From Martinezella hainanensis (lineage in GTDB: Bacteria > Pseudomonadota > Alphaproteobacteria > Rhizobiales > Rhizobiaceae), in NCBI RefSeq assembly GCF_900094555.1, contig NZ_FMAC01000012.1, forward strand, positions 88,291 through 152,290: DNA of 64,000 bases, read 5' to 3'. The stretch's first letter is position 1. The number at the start of each line of letters is the position of its first letter. Below, piece by piece: positions 25,217-34,458 of this stretch. The notes below the pieces were generated by a model. The model did no database searches, was not told the origin of the DNA, and saw only the letters and a program-made list of their open reading frames with translations. A program made the translations under genes and the position numbers.

Positions 25217-26274
25217 TGACGAACCCCTATGCCGGAATAGAGAATTACCAGCTCTGGCGGCGATCCGTGGCGCGGATCGAGACGCATCTTTTCGATCCGG
25301 TCGTCAATCCGAAATTCCGCCTGAACAGAGCGACGAAGATCGCGACGGCCGGCAGCTGTTTCGCCCAGCACATTTCCCGGCAGCTCCAGCGTATCGGTTT
25401 CCACTACTTCGTTCCAGAAAATGGGGAGGGACTGCCGGAGGATGAGCGCACTCGCCGGAATTTCGGCGTTTTCTCCGGGCGCTACGGCAATCTCTACACC
25501 GCTCGGCAGTTGCTCCAGCTGTTCGAGGAGGTTTTCGAGAAAAGAAAGCCTGCCGAGAAGGCATGGCTGCGCGAGGATGGGCGTTATGTCGACCCCTATC
25601 GACCGCAGATCGAGCCGGATGGGTTCAAGACGATCAAAGCGGTGGAAGATGAGCGCCATAAGCACCTTTCCAGTGTCCGCGCGGTTTTCACCGAGGCAGA
25701 TGTATTGGTCTTCACGCTTGGTCTGACCGAGGCTTGGCGGTCCAGGGACGATGGCTCCGTGTTTCCGCTTGCGCCGGGAGTGGTTGCCGGCTCTTTCGAT
25801 CCGGAGCGGCACGAATTCGTCAATTTCGGGGTCGCCGATGTCGAGGCTGATCTCCTGGCTTTCCTGGAGAAGCTCAAGGACAAGAACCCGAGCATCAAGG
25901 TGCTGCTGACCGTCTCCCCGGTGCCCCTTATTGCCACTTATGAAGACAGGAACGTGCTTGTGTCGACGACCTACAGCAAATCGGTCCTGCGGGTGGTTGC
26001 CGATCAGGTCGTATCGCGTTTTGATTGGGTCGATTACTTTCCATCCTACGAGATCATCACGGGGAGTTATGCCGGTGGTCTCTATTATGAGGCCGACTAT
26101 CGCGAAGTGAATTCACGCGGCGTCGCACATGCGATGCGTTGTTTCGTCAAGAACTACACCTCCGACCCATCGCAGGTGGTTCGGCGGAACACAGAGCCAC
26201 AAGCTGCGGCGATCGAGCCAACGCGCCGGGATATCATCTGCGATGAGGAAGCGATCGACGCCATCCGCGCTTAG
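25216..26274 (+). CDS. GSCFA-domain protein
   Basis: This 352-residue protein carries the motif that names the family, TAGSCFAQHISRQL, at about residues 40-53. YLAKPEN-type FHYFVPENGEG, NFGVFSGRYGNLYTARQLLQ, VFTLGLTEAWRSRDDGSVFP and KVLLTVSPVPL follow, and YFPSYEIITG lies near the end. GSCFA proteins are SGNH-hydrolase-like and often sit in capsule or exopolysaccharide loci, where they may remove or transfer acyl groups. Its coupling to the WcbI gene supports such a role. A classic terminator follows within 30 bp, so the pair is a complete two-gene operon. Confidence 0.88.
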   Translation: MTNPYAGIENYQLWRRSVARIETHLFDPVVNPKFRLNRATKIATAGSCFAQHISRQLQRIGFHYFVPENGEGLPEDERTRRNFGVFSGRYGNLYTARQLLQLFEEVFEKRKPAEKAWLREDGRYVDPYRPQIEPDGFKTIKAVEDERHKHLSSVRAVFTEADVLVFTLGLTEAWRSRDDGSVFPLAPGVVAGSFDPERHEFVNFGVADVEADLLAFLEKLKDKNPSIKVLLTVSPVPLIATYEDRNVLVSTTYSKSVLRVVADQVVSRFDWVDYFPSYEIITGSYAGGLYYEADYREVNSRGVAHAMRCFVKNYTSDPSQVVRRNTEPQAAAIEPTRRDIICDEEAIDAIRA

Positions 26275-26298
26275 TGCTTTCGGATCGTGCGAGGCAAG

Positions 26299-26328
26299 AA
26301 AAAAGGGCCGCTGATGCGGCCCTTTTTC
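26299..26328 (+). terminator. rho-independent terminator of the WcbI/GSCFA operon
   Basis: A GC-rich stem (GGGCCGC / GCGGCCC) with a short TGAT loop region is flanked by an A-run and a T-run (AAAAAAGGG...CCCTTTTT). It therefore works in both directions and also ends the GH94-type gene arriving from the right. Confidence 0.9.
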
Positions 26329-26343
26329 CTGTCAACGATTGGC

Positions 26344-29300
26344 TCAGGCCTTGAAGTCCAGCTTGACCTCGCAAGCACCGATCGAGGCTGGCAAGAGCGG
26401 CTTGCGGATGCGCTGGCCGAACTGCCGCTTGAAGCCGAAGACGTTGCCGATCAGGCTCTTGGTGTAGAGGCCGGGGCCGCTCGAATAGATGCGCCAGCCG
26501 CCATCGACGGCGATGTCACCCGCCTTGACGCGCGACCATTCCGCCGATGCTTGATAGCGGTCATCGAAGGCTGCGTCGCTGCTGCTGAAGTAGGTATTGC
26601 GCTGGCGCAGTGACGCATGTTCCACCCGGCCGCTGACGGCGATCGGGTTGGCAAGCGCCAGGGCAGCCCACACGGCTTCCGCGTCGTCGTCGAGGGCGAG
26701 CGCCTCGCAATAGCGCAGATGCGCATGCACATACATGAGCCCTATCTCGCGGCCGAAGAAGGACGAGGACTCGGCGCGGCGGAAGAGCTTTTCCGGGCCG
26801 CCGGAATAGGTCGCCGGTTTTTCCATCAGCCGTACACCGTCCGGGAAGAGCAGGTTTTCGCGGATGAGCTTCATGTGGGCGTGGCGCTGATCGGGCGTGA
26901 ACAGGCCGCCGATCATCGGCTGCGTCATCGCGATCAGCGAATAATGCAGGCCGGTGCGGGTATCCTCGGGATGCAGCAGCAGTTCGACGCCGTCATGGCT
27001 CGGATCGAACACGCCGTAGCCCGCAACGACGCCGTCCCGCATCAGAAGCCGGTTGAAATCGGCGCGCATGGCGACGGCCGTCGCCTGCAGCGACTGCGCT
27101 TCCTCGTTACGGCTGGCAAGCGTCAGAATGTTGGCGTAGCGCACCAGCTGTTCGTACAGGAGCGAAACGGTCCAGCTGCTGACCATCCAGTCGCGCAGAT
27201 GCGGATCGGCGGGCTGCAGACTGTCGTTCCAGTCGCCTTCGCCGTAGCGGATGAGGCTTGTGCCGGGCACGAAGCGGCCGCGCACCGTGTCCAGCAGCTT
27301 TTCGATATGATCGGAGATCGTCGCACGTTCCGAGGTCAGCTGCATGGTATCGTCGGCACGCCATGGAACCGTTTCGGCGAGGAAGGTGATGTCGCCGGTC
27401 GCCTCGATGTAATCGCAGAGCGCCTTCAGCGGCCAGACGACGATATCGCCATGCGCCTCGCCGGCGCGGATGTTGGCGTAGGGCTCCAGCATGAACCATT
27501 GCGGCCAGTCGCCACGGTCGCGGTACTGCTCGGAAAAGAGCGTGGAGAGAATCTGACGGACTTCTTCGTCATGCTCGTAGGCGAGCAGGAATTCGATCGG
27601 TCCCTGGCAGACGTCGCGGGTCCCCCAGGCAGCTCCCGTATATTGTTCGAGCCCATGCGGTACACTCAAATGCACGATGGCGTCATGCGCGATCCAGGGC
27701 AGCATGACCGCTTGTGCCACCACATCGCGGCCATCGCCGTCGATGCGTGCGCCTCGCGTCACATGGCTCCAGAAGCGCAGCGCCGGCGCCAGCATCTCTT
27801 CGTTCTCGACACCGGCGCTGTAGCGCGCAGCAAGGGCTTCGGCCGCATCCGGATCGGTCATCGATCCCGTGACGGCAAAGCGAAGTGCCTTCGTCGGGTG
27901 CGATTTCAGCGCGATGAAGGGGCCGTTGCGAGCCGTGCCATCGCTATAGAGCAGCTCATCGCCGCCGACCGTCTCGAACGCGTCTGGCGTCGAGGTAACG
28001 AGGTGATAGCCGGCATTCGGGTAGCGATCCCAGAGCCAGGACGGCTGCGGCCGGAAGGAGATGCGCTTGCGCGCGGCGTCCACCGCAATATTGGCAATCG
28101 CTTCATAATCTCGTTCGCCGAGCACGATGTGGCCGAACACGAGAAAGCGGCAGGCTTCGCCCTCCACCGAGACGCTCCATTGCATGGCCGGGTCGTCGCC
28201 AGAGGCGATTGCCGAGACGGTAATGGTGCGGCCGGGAAGCTGGTAGATCCAACTCGTATCGCTCAAGCCCATTTCGAAGGCGGCGGGCACGCCGAGCAGG
28301 CGCCAGCCTTCGCCGAGGTCGACGAGGATGCGCAGACCGCTCGATCGCGTCAGGTTGTAGGGATCGCGGGAAACGGAGAAAAGCTTGTGGAAGGACGTGT
28401 TGCCGATGGTCAGCTGCGCGGCGAAGATGCCCTGCATCCAGCAGGTCGCGGCCAGCGTCTGGTCGTCGAGCAGCATGTTCTGGCCGCTGCGGACGATGGC
28501 GCCGTGGCGGCGCGCCACCAGCCGTTCCTTTTCACGAAGCACGATGTGCCTGTTATGCGGCCCATCCGGCACGAAGAAGGAGATCAGCTTCCCGTCCGCA
28601 TGTTCCTCCAGCATCCGCGTGGGATAGAGCGCATCGATATCAGCCTGATCGAGGCTGTCGCTCTCTGCAAGCGGAGCATCCTGCACAAGGCTGCGCGCCG
28701 TTTGTGCGGTTGATATCGTGTCGACGACGAGCTCACCCTGAAGCTTCGGCAGGCCATCGAGATGGGCGAGATCGGTATCGCTGGATGCGGCCGGATGATC
28801 GGCGATGAAGAGGCCGAAGAAGGTCGTGGTGGCTGCATCGCCTGCCGCGAGCGAAAGCGGTTTCGATTGGATCGCCGGGCAGGCGACCTCGTGCTGGCGT
28901 CGTGTGCTTGGCAGATCGCTGCCGAAGTCCGGCACCATGACGCCGTCATTGCCCTTGGAGGGCACGAGGAGTTGGATTGCATCGGTCGCGTAAGCCGCGG
29001 CACCTTCGAGGCAGCCTTGTGCGAGCCACGGATTTCGTCCGCCACCCTGCTTGAGGTTCTGCCTGACCATGATGACAGGGCCGAAGGCTGCATGGCCGGC
29101 GATATGATGGTCGATATATTGCGAGGCATAGGCTTCGCTGTTCATCAGGAAGCCGCGATCGCCGAGGCCAACGTCCTGGACGAGAATAAGGTCGGCTGAA
29201 AGCGCTGCATTCGTGCCGTTTTCCAACGAGACTTGCCAGAACCATGCGGTCTGGCTTGGGTGCAGCCGCAGGCTGACCGTGTGCTTGACGCCGGCCGTTT

Positions 29301-29604
29301 CGCCGCTCCACGAAAAGCCGCTCTTGCCATGACCGAACTGAACAGCGGCCTTGGGGCCGACGATTTCGGCTGTTGCCGGCCTGGCGCCGCCGACACGCAG
29401 ATAGAGCCGGCCAATGCCGCCATAGACAGGCGAACCAAGCACCTGATTGATCATGACGCCGCCCTGCTGGTCAGCGAAATCGATCGAAAACAATGTGCCG
29501 TTCGGCAGGGCTGAAGCCGAGAGGCCGGCCGTATTGTCAAGTGTGACAAGACCGAGTTCTTCGCGACGAGGCGTTTGAAAGCTGCGATTGGAGGCCGAGG
29601 ACAT
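26344..29604 (-). CDS. GH94-family glycoside phosphorylase-like protein
   Basis: This 1086-residue protein resembles the GH94 (former glycosyltransferase 36) enzymes, which cleave beta-glucosidic bonds with phosphate. The N-terminal beta-sandwich is at about 10-300 (NGTLFSIDFADQQGGVMINQ, SLRLHPSQTAWFWQVSLENG). The alpha/alpha-barrel in the C-terminal half contains GAAWGTRDVCQGPIEFLLAY and RYGEGDWNDSL near residue 790, where GDWND holds the general acid of the family. No signal peptide is present, so it acts in the cytoplasm. It is longer than cellobiose phosphorylase (about 800), closer to cellodextrin-type or NdvB-like proteins. It lies 176 bp downstream of the beta-mannosidase gene. Confidence 0.8.
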   Translation of the reverse strand: MSSASNRSFQTPRREELGLVTLDNTAGLSASALPNGTLFSIDFADQQGGVMINQVLGSPVYGGIGRLYLRVGGARPATAEIVGPKAAVQFGHGKSGFSWSGETAGVKHTVSLRLHPSQTAWFWQVSLENGTNAALSADLILVQDVGLGDRGFLMNSEAYASQYIDHHIAGHAAFGPVIMVRQNLKQGGGRNPWLAQGCLEGAAAYATDAIQLLVPSKGNDGVMVPDFGSDLPSTRRQHEVACPAIQSKPLSLAAGDAATTTFFGLFIADHPAASSDTDLAHLDGLPKLQGELVVDTISTAQTARSLVQDAPLAESDSLDQADIDALYPTRMLEEHADGKLISFFVPDGPHNRHIVLREKERLVARRHGAIVRSGQNMLLDDQTLAATCWMQGIFAAQLTIGNTSFHKLFSVSRDPYNLTRSSGLRILVDLGEGWRLLGVPAAFEMGLSDTSWIYQLPGRTITVSAIASGDDPAMQWSVSVEGEACRFLVFGHIVLGERDYEAIANIAVDAARKRISFRPQPSWLWDRYPNAGYHLVTSTPDAFETVGGDELLYSDGTARNGPFIALKSHPTKALRFAVTGSMTDPDAAEALAARYSAGVENEEMLAPALRFWSHVTRGARIDGDGRDVVAQAVMLPWIAHDAIVHLSVPHGLEQYTGAAWGTRDVCQGPIEFLLAYEHDEEVRQILSTLFSEQYRDRGDWPQWFMLEPYANIRAGEAHGDIVVWPLKALCDYIEATGDITFLAETVPWRADDTMQLTSERATISDHIEKLLDTVRGRFVPGTSLIRYGEGDWNDSLQPADPHLRDWMVSSWTVSLLYEQLVRYANILTLASRNEEAQSLQATAVAMRADFNRLLMRDGVVAGYGVFDPSHDGVELLLHPEDTRTGLHYSLIAMTQPMIGGLFTPDQRHAHMKLIRENLLFPDGVRLMEKPATYSGGPEKLFRRAESSSFFGREIGLMYVHAHLRYCEALALDDDAEAVWAALALANPIAVSGRVEHASLRQRNTYFSSSDAAFDDRYQASAEWSRVKAGDIAVDGGWRIYSSGPGLYTKSLIGNVFGFKRQFGQRIRKPLLPASIGACEVKLDFKA

Positions 29605-29780
29605 AAGCGTGGTCTCGCTGATTCATGGATCGGATGAGGGGCACTAGATCACAAGGCGACGCTCGATCATAGGAGGCATTTTCCTATTGGCATCCGCAAT
29701 TCCTGGCGATGAATCGCGGATGATATCAGGACATATCCGGCGCAATTCGCCGGATATTCTGATCGACACCATCCCCGATT

Positions 29781-32249
29781 TCACTGATGCGGCGGCTCGG
29801 CAACCTGATTGGCCGTGCGGAGAATGGCCGAAAGGTCGGCATCGTCGAAGGCGTCCTTGGAGATGCCTTTGACCTTGAAGGTCCTGCTCTCGCCGGGCGC
29901 GAAATTGACCAGCATATCGTCGACTTCGGCATTCGCGCCGATGCGGTCGACAAAGAGGCAGACATCGCGCAGGAACGACTGAGCGGTGATAGTCACGGTA
30001 ATCCCGTCCGTCGTCTGGACGCTCTCGATGTCAAAGCGCGGCTGCGGATATTGCAGCTTCATGTCCTTCTCGAAGAACCACCAGGCTTCCGCATCGCCGA
30101 GGCGCGCGCGCAGAAATTCCCGGCGCGGATCGCCGGGCGTCGCAACCTCGGTCGGAATCTCGATATCGGTATTTTCGAACCGATCGCACAGGATGCGCCA
30201 GACATGGTGGCGGGCAAGCAGCTTGCCGGTGAAATCGAAACGCTCGACAGTGAAGGGCACGCGCCAGAACAGGGTTGCGTCGTTGACGGCGACAGCAGCC
30301 AGACCATCGCCGCGCGGCTGAATGGTGAGGAGATGCGGCGAGTAGCTATGCTTCAAGGCGTACCAGAGCGGTTTCTTCCTGCCGGCGCCGTCGACGGCTG
30401 CCCAGGAGGTGACCGGCCAGCAATCGTTGAGCTGCCAGACGATGGTGCCCATGCAGGTCGGCCGGTGCGAGCGCATGTGATCGATGCCGTAGCTGATCGC
30501 GCGTGCCTGATTGAGCTGCGTGACGAACAGCCAGTCGTCGAAATTCTGCGGATGGGGAAACCAGCCTTCCAACCCTTGCAGAAGCTTGTCGTTGCCGCCG
30601 GTTGCCTTCTGGTGATGCAGGACCGCGGGAGAGGCCGGCGCGCGGTCTTTCTCGCGCACGGACTGGGCAAGCGTTGCGAAGGTCGGCGGCGCCTGCCAGC
30701 CGAATTCCGAGCAGAAGCGCGGGATATAGTTGCGGTAGGTCTCGTAGCCCACCTCGTTCCAGACATCCCAGATGTGCCTGCAGCCGTGTTCATCGGCATT
30801 CGGGGCGATCTCCATCGAGCCGGAATAGGGGCTGCCCGGCCAATAGGGCCGGGTCGGGTCGATCTCGGCCACCAGCTTCGGCAGGAGATCGAGATAGTAG
30901 CCGGCACCCCACGGGCGATTGCCGAGTACATCCTGCCAGCCCCAGTCGAAATAGCCCCAGATATTCTCGTTATTGCCGTTCCAGATGACCAGCGAAGCGT
31001 AGGGCATGAGCCTTGTGATCGCCTCGCGCGCTTCCGCCTCGATCTCGCTATAGACAGGCTCTTCTTCAGGATAGGTGGCGCAGGCGAACAGGAAATCCTG
31101 CCAGACCATGATGCCGGCGGCGTCGCATTCCTCGTAGAACGTATCGGTTTCATAGATGCCGCCGCCCCAGACGCGCAGCATGTTCATATTGGCATCGCGG
31201 GCCTGGCCGATCCGTTCGCGATAGCGCTCACGCGTCACGCGCGGCAGGAAGCAATCGTCTGGGATCCAGTTGGCGCCGCGCGCAAAGACCGGCACGTCGT
31301 TGACGACGAGCGTGAAAGCCGAGCCGATCTCATCCGGGGTCGTATCCAACCGTACGGAACGGAAACCGACGCGCCGCTTCCAGCCGTCGAGCGCCGCGCC
31401 GTCGGAGCCGAGCAGCTGCAGGTCGAGATCGTAAAGCGGTTGGCCGCCCATGCCATGCGGCCACCAGACCTGGGGATTGTCGATGCGGCATTCGATCAGC
31501 GCATGGGTCTCACCTTGCGCAACGCGGACTTCCGCGCGCTTCCCGCCGATGGACAGGACGAGCGCCGCGCTATCCGTGCCCTTGTCGGCCCATTCGATCT
31601 CGACATGCAGGCGCGCCACGCCCTGGCTGCCTTGCAGGGTGATTTCCGGGCGGATGCCGCCGAGACGCGCCTTCGACCAGCTCTCGATGACAATCGGCTT
31701 CCAGATGCCCGAGGTGACGACGGTCGGACCCCAGTCCCAGCCGAAATTGCAAGCCATCTTGCGGATGAGATTGCTCGGGCCGGGATAGTTCTGTGGGATG
31801 TCGGCGGCGCTGCCGAGCTGCTTGCGGACCTCCTCGCCATGTTCATAGGCGGATTGGAAGTCGACGATCAGTTCGTTGCGACCGCTCTTCAGGTGATCGC
31901 CGATGTCGAAGCGATAGCTGCGATGCATGTTGCGGGTTTCGCCGAGCGCGGTTCCGTTCAGCTCCAGGCGTGCCGCTGTATCGAGGCCGAGGCAGGCAAG
32001 ATCGATACGCTCGTCATCATCGCCATCCCAGTCGAAGGCGAGACGATAGCGCCAGGCGGAGCGGCCGATCCAGTCCTGCGAGATCTCGTTGACATCGAGA
32101 TAGGGGTCGGTAATCAGCTGCGCGGCCATCAGATCGAGATGCACATTGCCGGGCACGGCGGCGGGGATCGAGTTGGGCAGGGCCGGGGCGCTGGAGGGCG
32201 CGCGAAGGCGCGAGATGGTCCAGCCGGTGTCGAGCGTCTGTCTTTTCAT
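29781..32249 (-). CDS. GH2 beta-mannosidase
   Basis: This 822-residue glycosidase releases mannose from beta-mannosides. The N-terminal sugar-binding domain (AVPGNVHLDLMAAQLITDPY, SQDWIGRSAWRYRLAF) is followed by a jelly-roll and a TIM barrel. The acid/base Glu is in VIWNGNNENIWGY near residue 428 and the nucleophile in RFCSEFGWQ near residue 514. MACNFGWDWGPTVV is a beta-mannosidase signature. It lacks a signal peptide, so its substrate must be imported or be an intracellular oligosaccharide. The gene begins 28 bp after the GntR regulator gene on the same strand, so the two are probably co-transcribed and autoregulated. Confidence 0.92.
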   Translation of the reverse strand: MKRQTLDTGWTISRLRAPSSAPALPNSIPAAVPGNVHLDLMAAQLITDPYLDVNEISQDWIGRSAWRYRLAFDWDGDDDERIDLACLGLDTAARLELNGTALGETRNMHRSYRFDIGDHLKSGRNELIVDFQSAYEHGEEVRKQLGSAADIPQNYPGPSNLIRKMACNFGWDWGPTVVTSGIWKPIVIESWSKARLGGIRPEITLQGSQGVARLHVEIEWADKGTDSAALVLSIGGKRAEVRVAQGETHALIECRIDNPQVWWPHGMGGQPLYDLDLQLLGSDGAALDGWKRRVGFRSVRLDTTPDEIGSAFTLVVNDVPVFARGANWIPDDCFLPRVTRERYRERIGQARDANMNMLRVWGGGIYETDTFYEECDAAGIMVWQDFLFACATYPEEEPVYSEIEAEAREAITRLMPYASLVIWNGNNENIWGYFDWGWQDVLGNRPWGAGYYLDLLPKLVAEIDPTRPYWPGSPYSGSMEIAPNADEHGCRHIWDVWNEVGYETYRNYIPRFCSEFGWQAPPTFATLAQSVREKDRAPASPAVLHHQKATGGNDKLLQGLEGWFPHPQNFDDWLFVTQLNQARAISYGIDHMRSHRPTCMGTIVWQLNDCWPVTSWAAVDGAGRKKPLWYALKHSYSPHLLTIQPRGDGLAAVAVNDATLFWRVPFTVERFDFTGKLLARHHVWRILCDRFENTDIEIPTEVATPGDPRREFLRARLGDAEAWWFFEKDMKLQYPQPRFDIESVQTTDGITVTITAQSFLRDVCLFVDRIGANAEVDDMLVNFAPGESRTFKVKGISKDAFDDADLSAILRTANQVAEPPHQ

Positions 32250-32277
32250 GTCATGTGTCCGTTATGAAATGGATGCC

Positions 32278-32982
32278 TCAAACAGCCTTTGGCGCGATGA
32301 ACTGCAGGCCCGCCTGCAGGTGGCGGTTCATGTGATAGGCGTAGGCGATTCGATCCCGTTGTTCCAACGCTTCGATGATAGCGCGGTGTTCATGATAGGC
32401 GCTATCGACGGCTTCGCGAGAGCGCTTGCCGGCTTCCATGAGCCGCTGCAACAATGGCTGCAGAATGCCATAGACTTGTGACAGGGTCTGATTGCCGGCG
32501 AAGCCGACGAGAGCGGCATGAAATCTGAAATCAAGTTCCGCAGCCCCGGCTAGTTCCGCCGCGGCTTTCATTGCATCGTTGATGGAGCGAAGCCTTTCGA
32601 TGGCGGTTTCATCAATCGTTTCGAAGAGAAGATCGCTGAGATTGACCTCGATGAGGCGACGAAACCCCTGAATATCGAGAAAGCTTTCCGCCGATATATC
32701 GATGGTGAAGGAGAAAAGGTCCATCAATGCCTGCTGGCGGCGATCCGTTATGACGGCGCCGACCTTCTGGCGGCTTTCGACGATGCCATAGGCCTTCAGG
32801 ATGCGGATCGCTTCGCGCACCGTATTGCGGCTGGCATTGAACATGGAAGCGAGTTCGGCTTCCGAGGGCAGGGCGTCGCCGAGGCCGAGATTGCGTTCGC
32901 GCATCAGTCGCCGCAGCGCGTCGACCACCTGATCGACCGCCGAACCTCTATCCTCGATATCAGCGGTGTCCGCCACTATCAT
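32278..32982 (-). CDS. GntR-family regulator, FCD (FadR-like) subgroup
   Basis: The frame is open further upstream, but GGAGG lies right before an ATG at 32982, and a GTG at 32976 has the better seven-base spacing; either gives about 235 residues. The GntR winged helix is at the N-terminus (LGLGDALPSEAELASMFNAS, NTVREAIRILKAYGIVESRQ). The all-helical FCD ligand domain (FRFHAALVGFAGNQTLSQVY, AYHEHRAIIEALEQRD) has conserved Asp/His metal-binding residues. FCD regulators typically sense sugar acids or organic acids. Lying between beta-mannosidase and mannonate dehydratase genes, it probably responds to a mannose- or uronate-derived acid. Confidence 0.9.
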   Translation of the reverse strand: MIVADTADIEDRGSAVDQVVDALRRLMRERNLGLGDALPSEAELASMFNASRNTVREAIRILKAYGIVESRQKVGAVITDRRQQALMDLFSFTIDISAESFLDIQGFRRLIEVNLSDLLFETIDETAIERLRSINDAMKAAAELAGAAELDFRFHAALVGFAGNQTLSQVYGILQPLLQRLMEAGKRSREAVDSAYHEHRAIIEALEQRDRIAYAYHMNRHLQAGLQFIAPKAV

Positions 32983-33002
32983 TCCTCCACTCTCGGAACC
33001 AT

Positions 33003-33015
33003 ATTGTTGGTCAAT
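33003..33015. promoter_or_regulatory. candidate GntR operator before uxuA
   Basis: ATTGTTGGTCAAT is an inverted repeat (ATTG / CAAT, 5-base centre) in the gap between the FCD-GntR gene and the divergent uxuA gene. FCD regulators bind short palindromes here, but the match to their TNGTNNNACNA consensus is weak. Confidence 0.3.
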
Positions 33016-33094
33016 AAGTGGTGTCAAGTAATGTAGCACGATGGACATTTCGCTTTTCAGCGGTATTTTGACCGACAAATGGAGGAGATGTCGT

Positions 33095-34273
33095 ATGGAA
33101 AGCTGCTGGCGCTGGTTCGGTCCGAAGGATCTCGTTCCGCTCTTGCATGCGCGTCAGGCCGGCGCAACGGGCATCGTCACGGCGCTACATGAGGTCTCAC
33201 ATTCGCGCGTCTGGACTCCGGCCGAAATCGAGGCACGAAAGGTGCTGGTCGAGGTGGCTGGATTGCGCTGGAGCGTCTGTGAATCGATCCCCGTTCCAAA
33301 CGCCATCAAGCTCGGTGGAGCAAGAGCAAGGGCGGCGATCGGCGTCTGGAAGGACAGCCTCGCCAATCTCGCTCGCGCCGGCATAAAGACCATCTGCTAT
33401 AACTTCATGCCGGTCGTGGACTGGACGCGCACGGATCTGCGCTTCGAAATGCCGACCACCGCGCTCGCCCTGCGTTTCGACATGGTGGAGTTCGTTGCCT
33501 ATGACGTTTTCGTCCTGCGCAGGAAGGGTGCGGAAGAAAATTATGCGCCGGACCTGGTGCGGCGCGCCGAGGAGCGGCTGAAGGGGCTCTCGCCGGAAGA
33601 CGTGCAACGGCTGGAGAACAACATCATCGCCGGTCTTCCGGGCGGTGAGGACAGCTATGGGCGTGAAGCCATCCGCTCAGCCATAGCCCTCTTCGACGGA
33701 ATGACGGCAGAAGATCTCCAGGCCAATCTCGATGCCTTCCTGCGGGAGGTCGTGCCGGTCGCCGTCGAATTCGGTGCCCGGCTCGCAATCCATCCAGACG
33801 ATCCGCCCATTTCGCTCTTCGGCCTGCCGCGCGTCGTGTCGACGGCGGCAGATCTGCGTCGTATCCTCGGCACCGTCGACCATGCCGCCAATGGCCTGAC
33901 GCTCTGCGTCGGCTCGCTGGGGTCCCGCGCCGACAATGATGTGCTTGCCATCGCAAGCGAATTCGCGTCACGTATCAATTTCGCGCATCTGCGCGACATT
34001 GCGATCGAAGCCGATGGATCATTCGTGGAAGCTTCCCATTTGGAAGGGCGCAGCGATATGTATGCCATTCTGCGCACATTGCTCGCGGAGGAGGCAAGGC
34101 GTCGCAAAGAGGGCCGGGAAGACCATGTGATCCCGATGCGGCCGGATCATGGACATCTTGTCGGCGATGATATCGATAAGCCGACCAATCCCGGCTATTC
34201 CCTCATCGGTCGCCTGAAAGGTCTTGGCGAGCTGCATGGCGTCATCCATGCGATCGGCAAGGCGGGGCTTTGA
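33095..34273 (+). CDS. uxuA: mannonate dehydratase
   Basis: The start at 33095 follows GGAGGA by eight bases, giving 392 residues, close to the family norm. The opening ESCWRWFGPKDLVPLLHARQ is typical of UxuA. The xylose-isomerase-like barrel follows, with CYNFMPVVDWTRTDL, RLAIHPDDPPISLFGLPRVV, NGLTLCVGSLGSRADND and PMRPDHGHLVGDD, which hold the metal-binding His, Cys and Asp residues. The enzyme converts D-mannonate to 2-keto-3-deoxygluconate in glucuronate catabolism. Its pairing with a beta-mannosidase and phosphorylase suggests use of mannose- and glucuronate-containing plant glycans. Confidence 0.95.
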   Translation: MESCWRWFGPKDLVPLLHARQAGATGIVTALHEVSHSRVWTPAEIEARKVLVEVAGLRWSVCESIPVPNAIKLGGARARAAIGVWKDSLANLARAGIKTICYNFMPVVDWTRTDLRFEMPTTALALRFDMVEFVAYDVFVLRRKGAEENYAPDLVRRAEERLKGLSPEDVQRLENNIIAGLPGGEDSYGREAIRSAIALFDGMTAEDLQANLDAFLREVVPVAVEFGARLAIHPDDPPISLFGLPRVVSTAADLRRILGTVDHAANGLTLCVGSLGSRADNDVLAIASEFASRINFAHLRDIAIEADGSFVEASHLEGRSDMYAILRTLLAEEARRRKEGREDHVIPMRPDHGHLVGDDIDKPTNPGYSLIGRLKGLGELHGVIHAIGKAGL

Positions 34274-34458
34274 ACTTCACGGCATTTGCCATGCCATATC
34301 GATGAAATCAGGCAGCCGGAATAAAGCCTCCCGTTGCATATTCGATAGGCTTTTGCCTAAAGTTTAATCTTGTTATAATTTTGATTTTATTTAGTTTTTT
34401 CGTCTATCAATGTCCAATTCGCTAGTCTTCAAACTCGAATTGGCAAGGTCGACCTTCC

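Noticed and set aside
26617..28713. 698-codon forward frame
   Set aside because: It is antisense to the GH94-type gene, with no domain or ribosome binding site.
29787..32267. 826-codon forward frame
   Set aside because: It is the exact antisense of the GH2 beta-mannosidase gene, whose catalytic motifs are intact; such long antisense frames are common in GC-rich genomes.
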